Source: Adiantum capillus-veneris (lineage: Eukaryota; Streptophyta; Polypodiopsida; Polypodiales; Pteridaceae). From it: a stretch of DNA of 64,000 bases. Location of the stretch: contig CM043958.1 of the NCBI GenBank assembly GCA_014529385.2, positions 143,838,734 through 143,902,733 on the forward strand, in the 5' to 3' direction. This document shows positions 32,877 through 44,786 of the stretch, one piece after another. Position 1 is the first letter of the stretch, and every line of letters begins with the position of its first letter. Under the pieces are notes generated by a model. The model was not told where the DNA came from, did not search any database, and was given only the letters and a program-made list of their open reading frames with translations. A program made the translations under genes and the position numbers.

Positions 32877-35800
32877 CACGACAGGGATCAGGTCGGCACA
32901 AAAGTGATGGAGCTCGCCGGCTATGGCGGAGCTTGGAGCTTGAACTCGAGCTTGGCAGCGGTAGATCTGACATGGAGGAGCTGGATTGCAAGAGATCCAA
33001 ACGGATCTTGGAGCTCGGAGGTCCCGACGTGGGCCGTCCCTCTCGAAACAAGGGAATCTTGAAGCAAATTGGGGATCTCTATAGGAATTAAAAAAAGTAT
33101 GCAGAGCTTGAGCAAGTCGAATATAACATGTCGGGCAGTGTGCAGTAGGTCTTGAGAAGCTTTTTGGAAAGCTTAGAGCTTGAAAGCTTGAAGAGAGTCA
33201 ATCTTGGCAAGTGAGAAAAAAAATATTTGAAAGCTTGGAGATCGAGAGAGCAACGAGTATGTACCTACGATTTTTGAAAATTCCCATTTTAGCAGGAATC
33301 TGCAACGATCCTCTCGTTAATATTTTGCTTGCCCCTTTTTCCACTCCCTATTCTGTCCGACATACTACTGCCTGGTAGCCTAGACTGCCGCATGCATAGC
33401 AACGGTGCAGACATATCTGCCCTGCAGCTGCTTGACGAGAATTGGGGGAGAGGAACAAGCCTTCCCTACAACAACCTACACACAGTTTCCTTAGAGCGCG
33501 TGCCTGGGAGAGAGCTGCCTTGCAAACATCTGCCAAAATTCAGCAAGCCCCGTCAACAAGAGCCGCTGAGCTAAGATTTTTTTTTTTGGTTTTAGAGAGT
33601 CGATGCATAGACATCATGAGAGGTCAGTTCAGATGGTTAGTGAGAGAGTCTCGTGTGGATGTAGTGAGGTCGAATCCCCATATGCTCAACAATAGTTTTG
33701 TTCCAGGTCTCGATAGAACGAGAAAGACAGAGGAACTCAAGCTTCAAGCTTTAAGAGCTTAAAAGCAAGCAAGGGAAATCAGACACCCATGATGAGCAGC
33801 TGAATTGAGTAAGTTGAGAGCAGAGTTTGGCAAGATTAGCAGGCAGTCCAATTAAGCAGGAAATCGAGCAATCAAGCTTGAGATGGGGGCTGGATTTTGG
33901 GCAGTGAGTGAAAATCGAAGCCTTGAAATAGCATCCTAACTTCAAATTTTGGCGACACTAGCAGCCGACAGTGAGCAATTGTTGGAGGGCTTTCTAAAGC
34001 TTTTGAACCTTTAGACAAGCTTGGAAGCAAATTGAGCAGTAAAAGCTACATCTACAGTCGATGGCAAAATCAAAGCAAAAGGGGAAAAATTAGAGCTTAG
34101 GGGAATTGTGTGTGTATGATGCACACACGCACACACATACACAAGTTTTTTGGCATGTGGAAGGCCATAGGGTTCATTGTGCAAAGTTGTTGCAATACTG
34201 AGGCCGTTGGATTCTTTGGCTAGATGAGCGCTACATGGCAAGGGTCTTTGTAAAATATCTTTGTTGTCCCTTTCATTTCCTTACATTACCTTCTTTGAGC
34301 CTACTTTGAGAGACAAGTGTCCCTAAGGGATTCAAAAGTCTTGTGAATAGAAAGCTTAAACTTTGGAATAGAAAGCTATTCTCCAAGCAGCATTTACTTT
34401 GTCCGCATGCTTGAAAACGACTTTAGAGATCAAAACATTAAACAAAGTATTCATTGGAGTTTGATCTTATGATGTAGTCTTCAAGAAAGTCTTTTTGTTT
34501 AAGTGGCAAGTTTCCTCCTTATACAAATACCAAATGGAAACACTAGTAGAAATTTTCAAATTTGCAAAATATTCGAACTATTCTCTAGTATATTTTATCG
34601 GGTTTTTTCTCCTTCGCCGTTTTTTGCAAGCGGCTAATATCGATTTTCAATTGGCTTAAGCTTAAGCTCAGACACACCTTTCTCAAACACTGAGGTATTG
34701 ATAAACGATTATCTCATTTGAACATTTCAAAAAAAGAATCACTTCACTAAATTGTTTAATTATTTTCTATGCTTATTTGAAGGCATTATATTATTCTTTT
34801 GTTTTGATTTTTAATGTGTCTTTTATTTTATTTCCTTCTTTTTTTATTTTGTTTCAAAACAATGATGTGCAATGTGTACCATTTACCTTATTATTGGGGC
34901 CCCTTCATAATATATAAGCCATTTGCGAGTAACGGGTACCGACTAGAAGGAAATAAAAAAATGACATGATTCAGACTTATCTTAAATGTTATTTAAATTG
35001 TATAATATTAAATGGATCTTTTTATTTCACCTGTATATGGACAATACAATTTTATATTAAAACAATACAATTGTAACACTGATTAAGACCTACTTTTGAT
35101 AAATCTTTCCTCCCCCCCTTACCTTCAACAGGCCATCGTGAGTCCTCACCTTGTTGATAGAGAAGAAGCAGTTGTCAGAATTTTACACAAATCCAGAGAA
35201 AGAAGAAAAAGATTGTTTTTTCATTATTATAAAGGCGTGTGTGAGGGTACATTGCCATGCGCACACACCGGTTTGACAACCAAAAGAGAGAGAGATTTTT
35301 TTTTCTAGCTTCCGCTAGAGTGTGAGACAGTGTGTAGCTCTTGGATGGCTACACTCCCGTCCGACGGCGGGAGGCGACATCGACCCCTTCTTGGTGATTC
35401 GACATTTTTGGTTTGCCTTCGCTCTGCATTGGTGATTTGCGGCAGCTCTCGGCATCGGAGAGCTAGGAAATCCCTGTTGAGAGAGTTTCTCTTGGACGGC
35501 TTCGCTTCTTCTTGGCATTGATTTTCAACGTTCTTCGACGGCTCGGCACATACTTCGAGCATTGATGATTGACGTCGCCTCGGTGCATCGGTTTCGACAC
35601 CGATTTAGGCAGCTACAACATCAATGCTTTTGTCTGGTGGTGGAAGGCGGCATCAAGCACTTTCCTAGCCTTGAGCGAGAGCGGTTGGGCTTTCCTCTAG
35701 CATAGCCTCGCCATCGGCTTTCTTACCTTGACCATTCCAGAGCGGATTTGCTCTGACGGCCATCCCCCATCACCCTCTGCTTTCCAGCCTTGACCCAGTA

Positions 35801-36154
35801 GGAGACAAATGAGCGAGAACGACATCGGCTCTCCTCTAGCCCCCATCCGGAGCGGCCCGGCTCTGACATAGTCTCCACAACATTTTGGCTACGATGGTAC
35901 TCCTAGTTTCCAGATTCGGTGGCACACACCGATGCATAGAGGGTCCAATGGACCAATTCAAAGCAATTTTTTGTGTGAGCACGACTCTCTGATGACGATT
36001 TCAACCACACGCAGTTGGTTGATTGTGCTTTGCGCTTGGCTTTTGATCGACGTGCTTATCGGTCGATGAGGTGGTGTGCCAAATTTCTGGCTATTTTGCT
36101 CACAGTTTGTGCTTTCTTCTAGTGTAGACTATGTATGATTGTTCGGGGCATTCC
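32877..36154 (+). other. B2 leader region, no gene recognised
   Basis: The first part matches the B1 leader (for example GCTATGGCGGAG near 32922). The rest is 3.3 kb of short frames, including an AT-rich stretch near 34700-35100, and holds a tRNA-like promoter pair at 33625-33677. It is longer than the corresponding part of B1, so further old insertions are likely, but I could not delimit them. Confidence 0.5.
33600..33690 (+). mobile_element. tRNA-derived SINE candidate
   Basis: CAGTTCAGATGG (33625-33636) resembles an RNA polymerase III A box (about 9 of 12 against TAGCTCAGTTGG). AGGTCGAATCC (33667-33677) resembles a B box (about 9 of 11 against GGTTCGAATCC). The spacing of about 30 bp is right for a tRNA or tRNA-derived SINE head. 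The surrounding sequence does not fold as a full tRNA to my eye. Ends and target duplication are not identified. Confidence 0.45.
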
Positions 36155-36378
36155 TGTTGGAATTAGGGTTGCAGAGAAACGCACACAGCTTGGAGAAGAC
36201 GAAGGAAGCTCAAGGCACACAATAGAGAGTGTGTTACTTAGTGTGCAATGGAAAGATAGATAGCCCTAGAGTGATGGCGTATATACAATGTTTGGGGGGA
36301 AAAACCTCCTAAAGAGGGAAAAATTGCCCCGGCGGTCCTAGTGTGTTCACACATCACTACCACATATATATAGTAACA
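36155..36378 (-). repeat. C3 3' LTR (224 bp, minus)
   Basis: Reverse complement of the family C LTR, TGTTGG...TAACA on the plus strand; preceded by ATTCC (36150-36154). Confidence 0.92.
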
Positions 36379-37074
36379 AATCCCCCCTAGAGTGATGCGG
36401 TGAACGAGAGCTGGCACACGAGTAAAGGGAAGTGCCATGCCGTGAGGACATGATCGATCCACAAAGGGGAGTAAGCCCAAAGCTTGGCAGAAAGCTTCAA
36501 GCTTCTCACGAGACAATGCCTTTGTGAAAAGATCTGCAAGGTTGTCCTGTGTTGGCACATAAGCCAAGCTGATCTCTCCTACTGAGAGCCTCTCCCTGAC
36601 ATAGTGGTAATGCACCTCAATGCGCTCTGACTGTTAGTGTAGATAGTGTTGGCAGTGTCCTGTCCAACACCCAAATTAGCCATAAGGCGTCTGAGCCATA
36701 CACACTCAACCGTAGCTGTGAAAACTGCCCTGTACTCAGCCTCACAACTCGAAGTGACCATAGTAGGTTGCTTCTTGCTCAACCATGATATACATGAACT
36801 GCCAAGCATGAAACAAAAACCACTCGTGGACACTCGCGTGTCAAAACAACCAGCCCAATCTGAGTCTGAAAAAGCATGTAAGTCTGGCGGCAATCCCCCC
36901 TTGGGATAAAACAAGCCAAGATGTAAAGTGCCACTAAGGTAGCGAAAAATCCTCTTAACAGCCTACCAATGCTTAGACCCTGGGCTATGCATAAATCTGT
37001 TGACCTGTGAGACTGCAAACTGAATATCCGGCCTCGTGTTGCATACATAAATGAGGCAGCCAACAACAGTTTGA
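36155..37074 (-). mobile_element. 3' part of family C element 'C3' (minus)
   Basis: In minus orientation: end of reverse transcriptase (from CAAACTGTTGTTGGCTGCCTC near 37074), RNase H with SDSDWAGC and SSCEAEYRA, a polypurine tract (36379-36388) and the 3' LTR 36378-36155. A deletion of about 46 bp between CATTG repeats removes the part after SQSAL. It is the counterpart of 38659-42768: the two pieces adjoin in C1 coordinates with about 83 bp missing, and their LTRs share variants (ATATATATGTGG, CCCCAA before CATTGTATATA) absent from C1. Confidence 0.85.
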
Positions 37075-37717
37075 GCATGGTGGATCTCACTCGTGCGAAG
37101 GAGACACGTCTCGTCTCTCGCTTAATGCATGCCAAGAACAAAATTGAGAGCATGTTGTCTCGAACCTCAGATACATGCATAGGATATACCATGAAATTGA
37201 GGGCTCCTCTAGCAATCACTAATGAACTGCAATGCATCTGGAAAGACTGCTCTCTAAGCAATATTTGACACCCATGTTTTTCTAACTGTCTCACTAAAAT
37301 CAAATTATGTCTCAGCTGAGGAACATATTGCACATGTCGTAGCGTATATGATGCACCATTGGGCAATGAAAAGCAAACATCTCCTGCACTTGCAATGTCA
37401 AACGCCAAACCATCAGCCAAGTGCACACAACCAAAGCTTCGACTAGAGACGGTGCGAAACCAGTCACGATGTGGTGTGATGTGGAAAATTGCATCCTCAT
37501 CTAGCAACCAACATGGAGAAGTGTCACCTCTCAAAGACATGTAAGCAAGAGGAATGTTAAAGGGAAACGTTACATCACTGTCACTGGCATATGAAGCCAC
37601 CACTCTAGCATGCGTCAAAACCCCATCTGCACCACACATAGATCTCCACGGCTGCCTCATATGTCTAAAACAACGGTTCCTAATGTGCTCTATGTGACCA
37701 CAATGCCAACATCGCAT
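37075..37717 (-). pseudogene. B2 zinc knuckle and protease-like domain (inverted)
   Basis: The minus strand opens with CWHCGHIEHIRNRC (CCHC knuckle, complete). About 60 residues later come a protease-like region DEDAIFHITPHRDWF, SAGDVCFSLPNGASYTLRHV and HNLILVRQLEKHGCQ. The catalytic Asp-Ser/Thr-Gly triad is replaced by Asp-Glu-Asp, echoing the loss in B1 (Glu-Arg-Asp). The frame is open for 213 residues of B2, then runs across the junction near 37074 into out-of-frame family C sequence to 36779, so the apparent 312-residue ORF is a chimera. Confidence 0.8.
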
Positions 37718-38658
37718 ATATCGGCAAGAACAAGACCACCATCTCTAACAAGTCATCATTGTAGACTCTAAACTGTCACACATATCTGCAACCATAAGTG
37801 AATGTCAAGAACCAAACTATGGCGATAAATCCTGGGAGAAATATGGTAGAGTCTCCCTTGTAAACTAAGCAAAAAACTCAAGTACAATCTCTATCATAAG
37901 CCATGCCAAACTGGCAACAAAGTGGGAGATAATTCGACCACTACACAATCATGAAAAGCATGATCAACTGCATCAAAATCGATGCTCACATATGCAATAA
38001 AAATAGCTCCACAATTCGCTAGATCTACAAGCATACAATTTGGGACAAACAACTGAATTGAGCATAAAGCGCATAACCATGTACGCAAGCAGTGAGCAAA
38101 CTAGCTCAAAACGCATCCCACAATAGAAACTACATGTAGAAAATATACAAAAAACCTGTGAAATCTGTGACCCGCAAAGTTTGTAGCCACACGAGCATAT
38201 GCAACTCTCACTCTTGTGAGATTGTGTACAAGGTTGACAAAACCTGTCAAATGAGAGTGAACACTCGATCACTATCAAAGTGGGAGTCAAACTGAACCAC
38301 TAAACCATCAGAGAGTAAACTTGCATATATGCATAAAACATGGTGAGAATCTATGAAAAATCCAGTCGAATTTCCCTTGAAAACTGAGTGAACGCAAAAA
38401 AATCTCACCAAAACCACATGAGAACAGATACTCGGTGTCTCAGTAAACAGATCCACAAATGGTATACATGCACTACCAAAAGCTTGGCGAGCTTGCTCAC
38501 TCATGTACGAGTGACCCTATGGACCTATACCTGTCTAAAAAACGTTGTAAACATGTGGATCTGCTACCCTACGAGCTATACCTAGCTCAAGCTGTGTACA
38601 CACATGCATACATACCATGAAACTGCACAAAATTGTGCTAAAAGCTGCTCTCTAGAAT
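37718..38658 (-). other. B2 leader segment (inverted), no ORF recognised
   Basis: The reverse complement resembles the B1 leader (for example CACAAGAGTGAG...TGTGGCTAC versus 10270-10320). It ends at AGAAT (38654-38658), whose complement ATTCT nearly matches ATTCC at 36150-36154. Confidence 0.65.
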
Positions 38659-38886
38659 TGTTACCATATATATGTGGTAGTGATGTGTGTGAACACACTA
38701 GGACCGTCGGGGCATTTTTTCCCTCTTTAGGAGGTTTTTTTCCCCCAAGCATTGTATATACTCCCATCACTCTAGGACTATCTATCTTTCCATTGCACAC
38801 TAAGTAACACACTCTCTATTGTGTGCCTTGAGCTTCCTTCGTCATCTCTAAGCTGTGTGTGTTTCTCTGCAACCCTAATTCCAACA
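38659..38886 (+). repeat. C3 5' LTR (228 bp)
   Basis: TGTTACCATATATATG to CCTAATTCCAACA. Confidence 0.95.
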
Positions 38887-38888
38887 AT

Positions 38889-38900
38889 TGGTATCAGAGC
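38889..38900 (+). promoter_or_regulatory. C3 primer-binding site
   Basis: TGGTATCAGAGC, three bases (AAT or less) after the LTR end; perfect tRNA-Met-type match. Confidence 0.92.
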
Positions 38901-39248
38901 AGGTTACGTCCTCCCGGGCTTAATCGCCAACTGCTCCAGCACACGCCTGCTCACTTTCTCCGATTACACTGAGGTTTGGGGAGCGTTCATAGATCGACAA
39001 ATATTTTGGGCAAGCTCGCAGAGCTTAGTCTACTCAGATTTCTGATTCGGGCTCATTTCGGCCTCCGTTTCCACTACAAGCAGGTCTGCACATGCAATTT
39101 CGTCATTTTGTGCAGAATTTCTGTCAGTGCCGATTTCTGCATAACAGGTGCCTTACAGTCTTCTACGATTTGTGCTATATAACACGTGTTGTTTCTGCTT
39201 CATTTCTCCTATTTTTGGGCAGTTTTCACATCAGGTGCAGCATTTACC

Positions 39249-40140
39249 ATGGCTGACAACAACACATATGTCTTCAAGATGTTTGCTGTTGAGGATAGGT
39301 TGGAAGGGGACAATTACCCTATGTGGGCTTATATGATGCAACACGTTCTTGTGTCAAAGGGCGTCTGGAATATTGTGTAGGGCAGTGATGTACGTCGTGG
39401 TTCTGAGGATGCAGACGATGTTGAGGATGCTGCAGGTCTTGCTGCAAGGATTGCTGCTATTAGAGTTGTTTTGCCTACGGTAGAACAAGCTCGTTGGGAT
39501 GTAAAGGATGCGCAGCCTCATGCATTGATTGTGTTGTCTGTGAAGTGCACCATTGTTCCTCACTTTTGTTCATCAGAATCTGCAAAACAAGCTTGGGATA
39601 TATTGGCTAGTCTTTATGCAAGTCGCAATGAGGCTAAAATTGCTTTGCTGCGTAAAGAGCTGGAGTCAAAGATTATGCATGAGGAAGATGATATGGACAC
39701 GTTTCTTGCTGGTGTCAGGGATATCAATGAGCAACTTATTTCTGCAGGTGGTCATTTCAAATAGTTCCCTTGTGCAGACTGTTCTTGATGCCTTTCCAGA
39801 TTCCTACCAGACTTTTGCTAGTACTTGGAGACCGAAGACCCAAGTAAATCCTGAAGTTGTCAAGTTTGATGCATTATGCACGTTGCTATTGCAAGAGTTA
39901 CTTTCCAGAAAATACAAGACTAGGCAGCGTGCATATGAACATGCTTTATTGCTTTTCAAAAAAAGGGTGGTAACATCAATGCAACCACTTCTTATGGTTC
40001 TGCTGCGAGTGGCAAAACTTCTGTTCCTAATGCTTCTGCTGACAACAATTCGTCTGAAAATTCTGGTGATAAGGGCAAAAAGAAGATGCGTTGCCATTAT
40101 TGTAAAGCTAATGATCACTTGATCAAGCAGTGTCCTAAGT
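39249..40140 (+). pseudogene. C3 gag and zinc knuckle, broken
   Basis: ATG at 39249 opens MADNNTYVFKMFAVEDRL; a TAG after NIV (about 39378) stops it. Capsid blocks continue at 39471-39764 (ASLYASRNEAKIALLRKELE, DTFLAGVRDINEQLISAG) until a small deletion near 39745-39765 shifts the frame. A CCHC knuckle CHYCKANDHLIKQC is present near 40090-40130. Confidence 0.82.
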
Positions 40141-41670
40141 TGAAGGCTAAAGAGGCTAAGAAGAAAGAGGGTGGTTCCACTGCAAATGTTGGTTCCACTA
40201 CAAATGCAGCCATTGTTGAGTCTTCTCTAAAAGGAGACTCTAATGGTAATGTTGATGCATAATGGGCCTTTAGCACAGAGTGCACTAACAATCCTATTGT
40301 CCATGATGTATGCTTGTCAGTTGCTGCAAATTCACATGTGTGGTATTTCGATAGTGGTGCTACAAAGCACATTACCTCACATCGTGAATTGTTCACCTCT
40401 CTCGAGTCTGTCCCTCATGGGAATTCAGTCACTTGTGCCAACAATCCCTCTTATTTGGTTTAGGGAGTTGGAAAGATTGTGCTTACTGCTGCAAATGGCA
40501 ATTCTTTCACTCTTGTTGATGCACTTTATGTACCTGGGATCAAGAAGAATCTTTTGTCTGTATCTGCACTTGCTAGACTTGGGCTTGTAATCAAATTTGT
40601 GGATGACAGATGTACAGTTCATGATCTCAGTTTTGGTGATGAAATTGTTGCATCTGGGCTTTTGTGTCGTGGGCTGTATAAGCTCACTTTGTATGACAAG
40701 TGTGGACAAAATTTTGCAAATGCAGTTGCAGATTCAAGGGCTATTTTAGATGCAAAATTTTGGCATGCACGTTTTGGTCATCTGAATTTTACCAGTTTGC
40801 TGCGTTTGCAGAAATCTGATATGGTTGCTTCTTTGCCGCCTCTTGAAGCACCTATCAAACATGTTTGTGAAGGCTGTATTTTGGGTAAGATTTAACATTC
40901 TAAGTTTCCAAAGGATGGTTCAGTTCGGGTCACATGCAGGTTTCAGCTGTGCATAATGATGTTTATGGGTCCATGCACACTCCATCCTTGGGCAATTACC
41001 TTTACTTCGTGACTTTCATTGATGATTACTCAAGGCATGCACGGGTATTTCTGCTTAAAGCGAAGTCCAAAGTTTTTACGTGATTCAAACAATTTCTGGC
41101 TATGGCTGAAAATGTCTCGAAATGTACTATGGGCACCCTCCATTCCGATTAAGGGGGGGAGTATATGTGTCGTGAATTCAATGCATTTTTGGCTAGTTGT
41201 GGGATAAAACACCAATGTACAGTGCCTTATACACCTCAACAAAATGGTGTTGCTAAGAGGAAAAACATGTCACTTACGGAAATAGCATGATGTATGGTCA
41301 AAAGTCAAGTTTTGCCGCATTCTTTTTGGCTTGAGGCCATCATGTGTGCCACTTATGTACTAAACAAGTGTCCTACAAAAGCTTTGCAGTCTATTACTCC
41401 GTATGAAGCATGGCATGATAGAAAGCCTTCTATTGAGCACATACGTATTTTTGGCTGTTTGGCATATGCCTTGGTGCCACAAACACAACACAGAAAACTG
41501 GATGATAAGGCTGTCAAATGTATTTTTGTTGGTTATAGTGCTGAAAGCAAAGGTTACAGGTTGTATCATCCGCAAACAAAAGGAATTCTGGTTTCACGGG
41601 ATGTAGTGTGTGGAAGATTCTGTTCAGCCCTTTGTTGTCATGTACTAGAGACAGTAATGTAAGCTCACAG
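40141..41670 (+). pseudogene. C3 protease and integrase, broken
   Basis: Protease motif FDSGATKHITSH near 40345-40385, then 40479-40895 gives DALYVPGIKKNLLSVSALAR and the integrase zinc region LWHAR-like FWHARFGHLNFTSL with CEGCILGK (Cys pair intact, unlike C1). Core blocks near 41140-41290 have several stops and an altered active-site segment. The C-terminal half 41294-41662 is open for 122 residues, ending GILVSRDVV. Confidence 0.8.
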
Positions 41671-42768
41671 GACATTTATGACACTTTGTTGCCTCTTTTC
41701 AGTGGTGGAAATACGAATGTAAGTTCCAATGAGGCAAATGTACAGCCTATGGGGGTTTCTGAAAATGTTACAGATCAGCCTATTACTGATGCAGATATAC
41801 ATGATGTACTTGATCAGGAAAGGATTGAAAATGAGCAGGCTAGAGGTATGCCAAAATGGCTGGTGCACCCTTTGCATGACAGTAAATTGGATGCACCTTT
41901 GTCTAGTCGTACTCGTTCAGGCTCTCGCCATGCATCTTATGCATCAAATTGTTATGCTTTGGCTGTGTCTAGCTTACATGATGTTGAGAAGCCTTTGTCT
42001 TTTGATGAGCACAGAATTCAGAAAATTGGATGGCTGCCATGCAATCAGAATATGATGCACTTATAGAAAATGACACATGGACTTTATGTGATTTGCCTCC
42101 TGGCAAAAAGGCCATTGGCACAAAGTGGGTTTACAAGTTGAAACATAAGCCGGATGGTGAGATCGATCGCCATAAGGCTCGACTTGTTGCAAGGGTTATG
42201 CACAACAAAAAGGCATAGATTATGAAGAGACTTTTGCTCCCACTTGTTGTATGACTACTGTGCGTTTTCTATGTCGGCACCTCATTTTGGTTGGGATGTA
42301 CATCAATTAGACATTGTTACTGCTTTCTTGAATGGTGACATATTTGAGGAAGTTTATGTAACGCAGACTTGCGGTTTTGTCATAAAAGGATAAGAGGACA
42401 AAGTGTGCAGATGTAAGAAGGCTTTGTACGGGTTGAAGCAATCTCCTCGTGCTTGGAATGAGAAAGCTGACACTCATTTGGTCAAACGAGGCTTTCGTAA
42501 CAGTCCAACAGAAAGCACATTGTATGTAAAGCGTGAGGGTGATGTACTTCTCATTGTGGTTCTTTATGTGGATGATTTGCTTATCACTGGACCAAATGAG
42601 AGACATATTGTTGAATTTAAGGCTGATTTGAATGCTACTTTCAAGATGAAAGATTTGGGGTTGTTGCATCATTACTTGGGTATACAGTTTAAGCAGTGTG
42701 ATGGTGGTATTGCCTTGTGTCAGAAAAGTTACATAGAGACATTGCTATGTAAGTTTGGACTTGAGGAT
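41671..42768 (+). pseudogene. C3 reverse transcriptase, 3'-truncated
   Basis: Linker frame 41608-42066 (152 residues), then the fingers KKAIGTKWVYKLKHKPDGEI at about 42100-42190 with a single-base loss near 42190, a small deletion near 42275 (VRFLC...HFGWD), and the palm with YVDD at about 42570-42580. It ends at 42768 at the inversion breakpoint, before the RNase H. Confidence 0.83.
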
Positions 42769-43455
42769 GAGACATAGCATTTAGTTGTGCAAGATGTGCC
42801 AGTAGACTCTATAGAGACAAAAATAGAGCGACAGTGCTTTAGTGAGGCACAACAAGTGTTGTTAGAGTTTGTGCAGGTGGAGGTAGAACGGGTCTGCTCC
42901 CTATAGACACGGGCAGAGATAATAGACATGGAGTTCTTTGATACGCTCATGCTAGAGGCTGATGAGTTGGTGCGAGGACGCACAGTTCCGCCTATGGGTG
43001 AGAGGGATGTAGCCATTCGAGTGTCGGTGTTGACACATCTATATGCGATGGGTAGTCCTGATGATGTAGTACATGTAGATACCACGAGGGGCTAGGATAG
43101 CCAGGTATGTGCAAATTTTGTCAGCATTCGAGTGTTTATGTATGACCTACTAGTGTCAAGGCCTGGCGTAGTAGCTACAGTGAGAGCATTTTCGGTAGGG
43201 ATTGTCAGTCCTATGATGACTGACAGTAGCATGATGCATAATAGAGTTTTGCAGAACATACAGAGTTGTCTGTGGGATTTATATGCAGGCTATACACATG
43301 CTCGCCTATCACTAGAGCCGATACGACTGCATGTAGATCGATTGAGCGAGCTACTGGGCATAGGCCGAGAGAGTCTTTCACTTATTTTTTTGTACATACT
43401 AGTAGTTTTGCTGGTAGGACCCACTTATCGACTCATTTGCCGTTAAGTGGGAGAT
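42769..43455 (+). pseudogene. B2 3' coding remnant (RT tail)
   Basis: Starts right at the breakpoint with sequence matching B1 near 11680-11800 (GTTGTGCAAGATGTG versus GTGCGAGATACTTC, and shared Glu-rich coding). The frame 43132-43446 (104 residues) holds YDLLVSRPGVVATVRAF and VGIVSPMM, homologous to the B1 reverse-transcriptase tail at 12014-12364. The polypurine tract TAAGTGGGAGAT (43444-43455) follows. Confidence 0.7.
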
Positions 43456-43648
43456 TGTTGGGGTAAAGGCCTCTGTTCCTTGCTTGGTCGCCCAGGCTAT
43501 GGATGTCTACCCACTGGTCACCTTATTCTTTTGTACATATAAGAAGAATAAGGGGTAGCTCATTCTTAAGTCTTGCTCCATCCACACACCTTGCACTCTT
43601 TCTCCTTCTTCCCTTTTCCACACACATCGCACTGTACGACACTCTTCA
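43456..43648 (+). repeat. B2 3' LTR (193 bp)
   Basis: TGTTGGGGTAAAGG to CTCTTCA, followed by target duplication GGTTG. Confidence 0.93.
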
Positions 43649-43653
43649 GGTTG

Positions 43654-44700
43654 AAGCAGTTTCCTTGTGCTTGGTATGAGAAAGTTGACACTCATTTGGT
43701 TAAATGAGGCTTTCGTAACAGTCCACCAACAGAAAGCACTTTGTATGTAAAGCGTGAGGGTGATGTGCTTCTTGTCATCGTTCTCTATGTGGATGATTTG
43801 CTGGACATTGGACCAAAGGCTGATTTCAATGCTACTTTCAAGATGAAAGACTTGGGACTGTTACTCCATTACATGGGCATACAGTTTAAGGAGTGTGATG
43901 GTGGTATTGCCCTGTGCCAAACAAGCTACATAGAAACATTACTATGTAAGTTTGGACTTGAGGACTGCAAGACTATAGCTACTCCCAAGGAAACAAGTTT
44001 AAAATTGAGTCTTCATGATGCTGGTGATCCTACCAATGTCACTCTTTGTCAAACTGCTATTGGATGCCTTATTTATGTATGCAATACGAGGCCAGATATT
44101 CATTTTGTAGTCTCACAAGTCAGTAGATTTATGCATAGCCTAGGGTCTAAGCATTGGCAAGTTGTCAAGATGATTTTTCACTACTTGAGTGGAACTTTAC
44201 GTCTTGGCTTGTTTTATCCCAACGGGGGATCATTGCGATCAGATTTACACGCTTCTTTTTTTGGACTCGAATTGGGCTAGTTATTAAGACATGTGATTGT
44301 CCACCAGTGGTTTTTGTTTCATGCTCGACAGTTCATGCACATCATGGTTGAACAAGAAGCAACCTACTGTGGCCACTGCTAGTTGTGAAGCTGAGTACAT
44401 GGCAATATTCATAGCTACGGTTTAGTGTGTATGGCTCATACGCCTTATGGCTAACTTGGGTGTTGGATAGGACATTGCCAACATTGTCTACATTGACAGT
44501 CAGAGTGCATTGGCGATTGCAAGGAACCTAGCACAATGCACATTGAGGTGCATTATCACTATGTGAGAGAGAGACTTTCAATAGGAGAGATCAGCTTGGC
44601 TTATGTGCCAACACATGACAATTTTGCAGATCTTTTCACAAAGGCATTGTCTTGTGAGAATTTCAAAGCTTTCCGCAAAGCTTTGGGCTCACTCCCCTTT
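43654..44700 (+). pseudogene. C2 RT palm and RNase H, broken
   Basis: Resumes exactly where B2 interrupted: KQFPCAWYEKVDTHLVK, a stop, then 43741-44280 (179 residues) with LYVDDLL, HYMGIQF, ARPDIHF-like CNTRPDIHFVVSQVSRFMHS and YLSGTLRLGLFY. RNase H follows in broken frames (ASCEAEYMA, IDSQSALAIARN, IGEISLAYVPTHDNFADLF). It has stops and a shortened RNase H segment after SALAI. Confidence 0.85.
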
Positions 44701-44786
44701 CTGGATTGATCTTGTGCTCAAGGCATGGCACTTCCCTGTACTCTATGTGCTAGCTCTTCTTCATCACATCACTCCCATGGGGAATT

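Larger units (their letters stand above)
38659..42768 (+). mobile_element. 5' part of family C element 'C3' (plus)
   Basis: 5' LTR 38659-38886, perfect primer-binding site 38889-38900, gag from ATG 39249, zinc knuckle (about 40085-40138), protease, integrase and reverse transcriptase, ending abruptly at 42768 right after the block reading KSYIETLLCKFGLED. It then switches without LTR into B2 sequence. Its missing 3' part is found inverted at 36155-37074. Confidence 0.92.
32654..43648 (+). mobile_element. non-autonomous copia-like element 'B2', rearranged
   Basis: LTRs 32654-32862 and 43456-43648 begin TGTTGGGGTAAAGG and end CTCTTCA. The target duplication GGTTG is present on both sides (32649-32653 and 43649-43653), inside C2 reverse transcriptase (CMGL...KQFPCAWY once rejoined). 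It is the same family as B1, shown by LTR start, polypurine tract, zinc knuckle, protease-like domain and reverse-transcriptase tail. It contains a family C element (C3), and an inversion has flipped the block 37075-42768. The LTRs are visibly more diverged than those of C1. Confidence 0.93.

Noticed and set aside
36779-37717. 312-residue minus ORF as one gene
   Set aside because: A chimera: B2 zinc knuckle and protease-like region followed, across the junction near 37074, by family C reverse-transcriptase DNA read out of frame.
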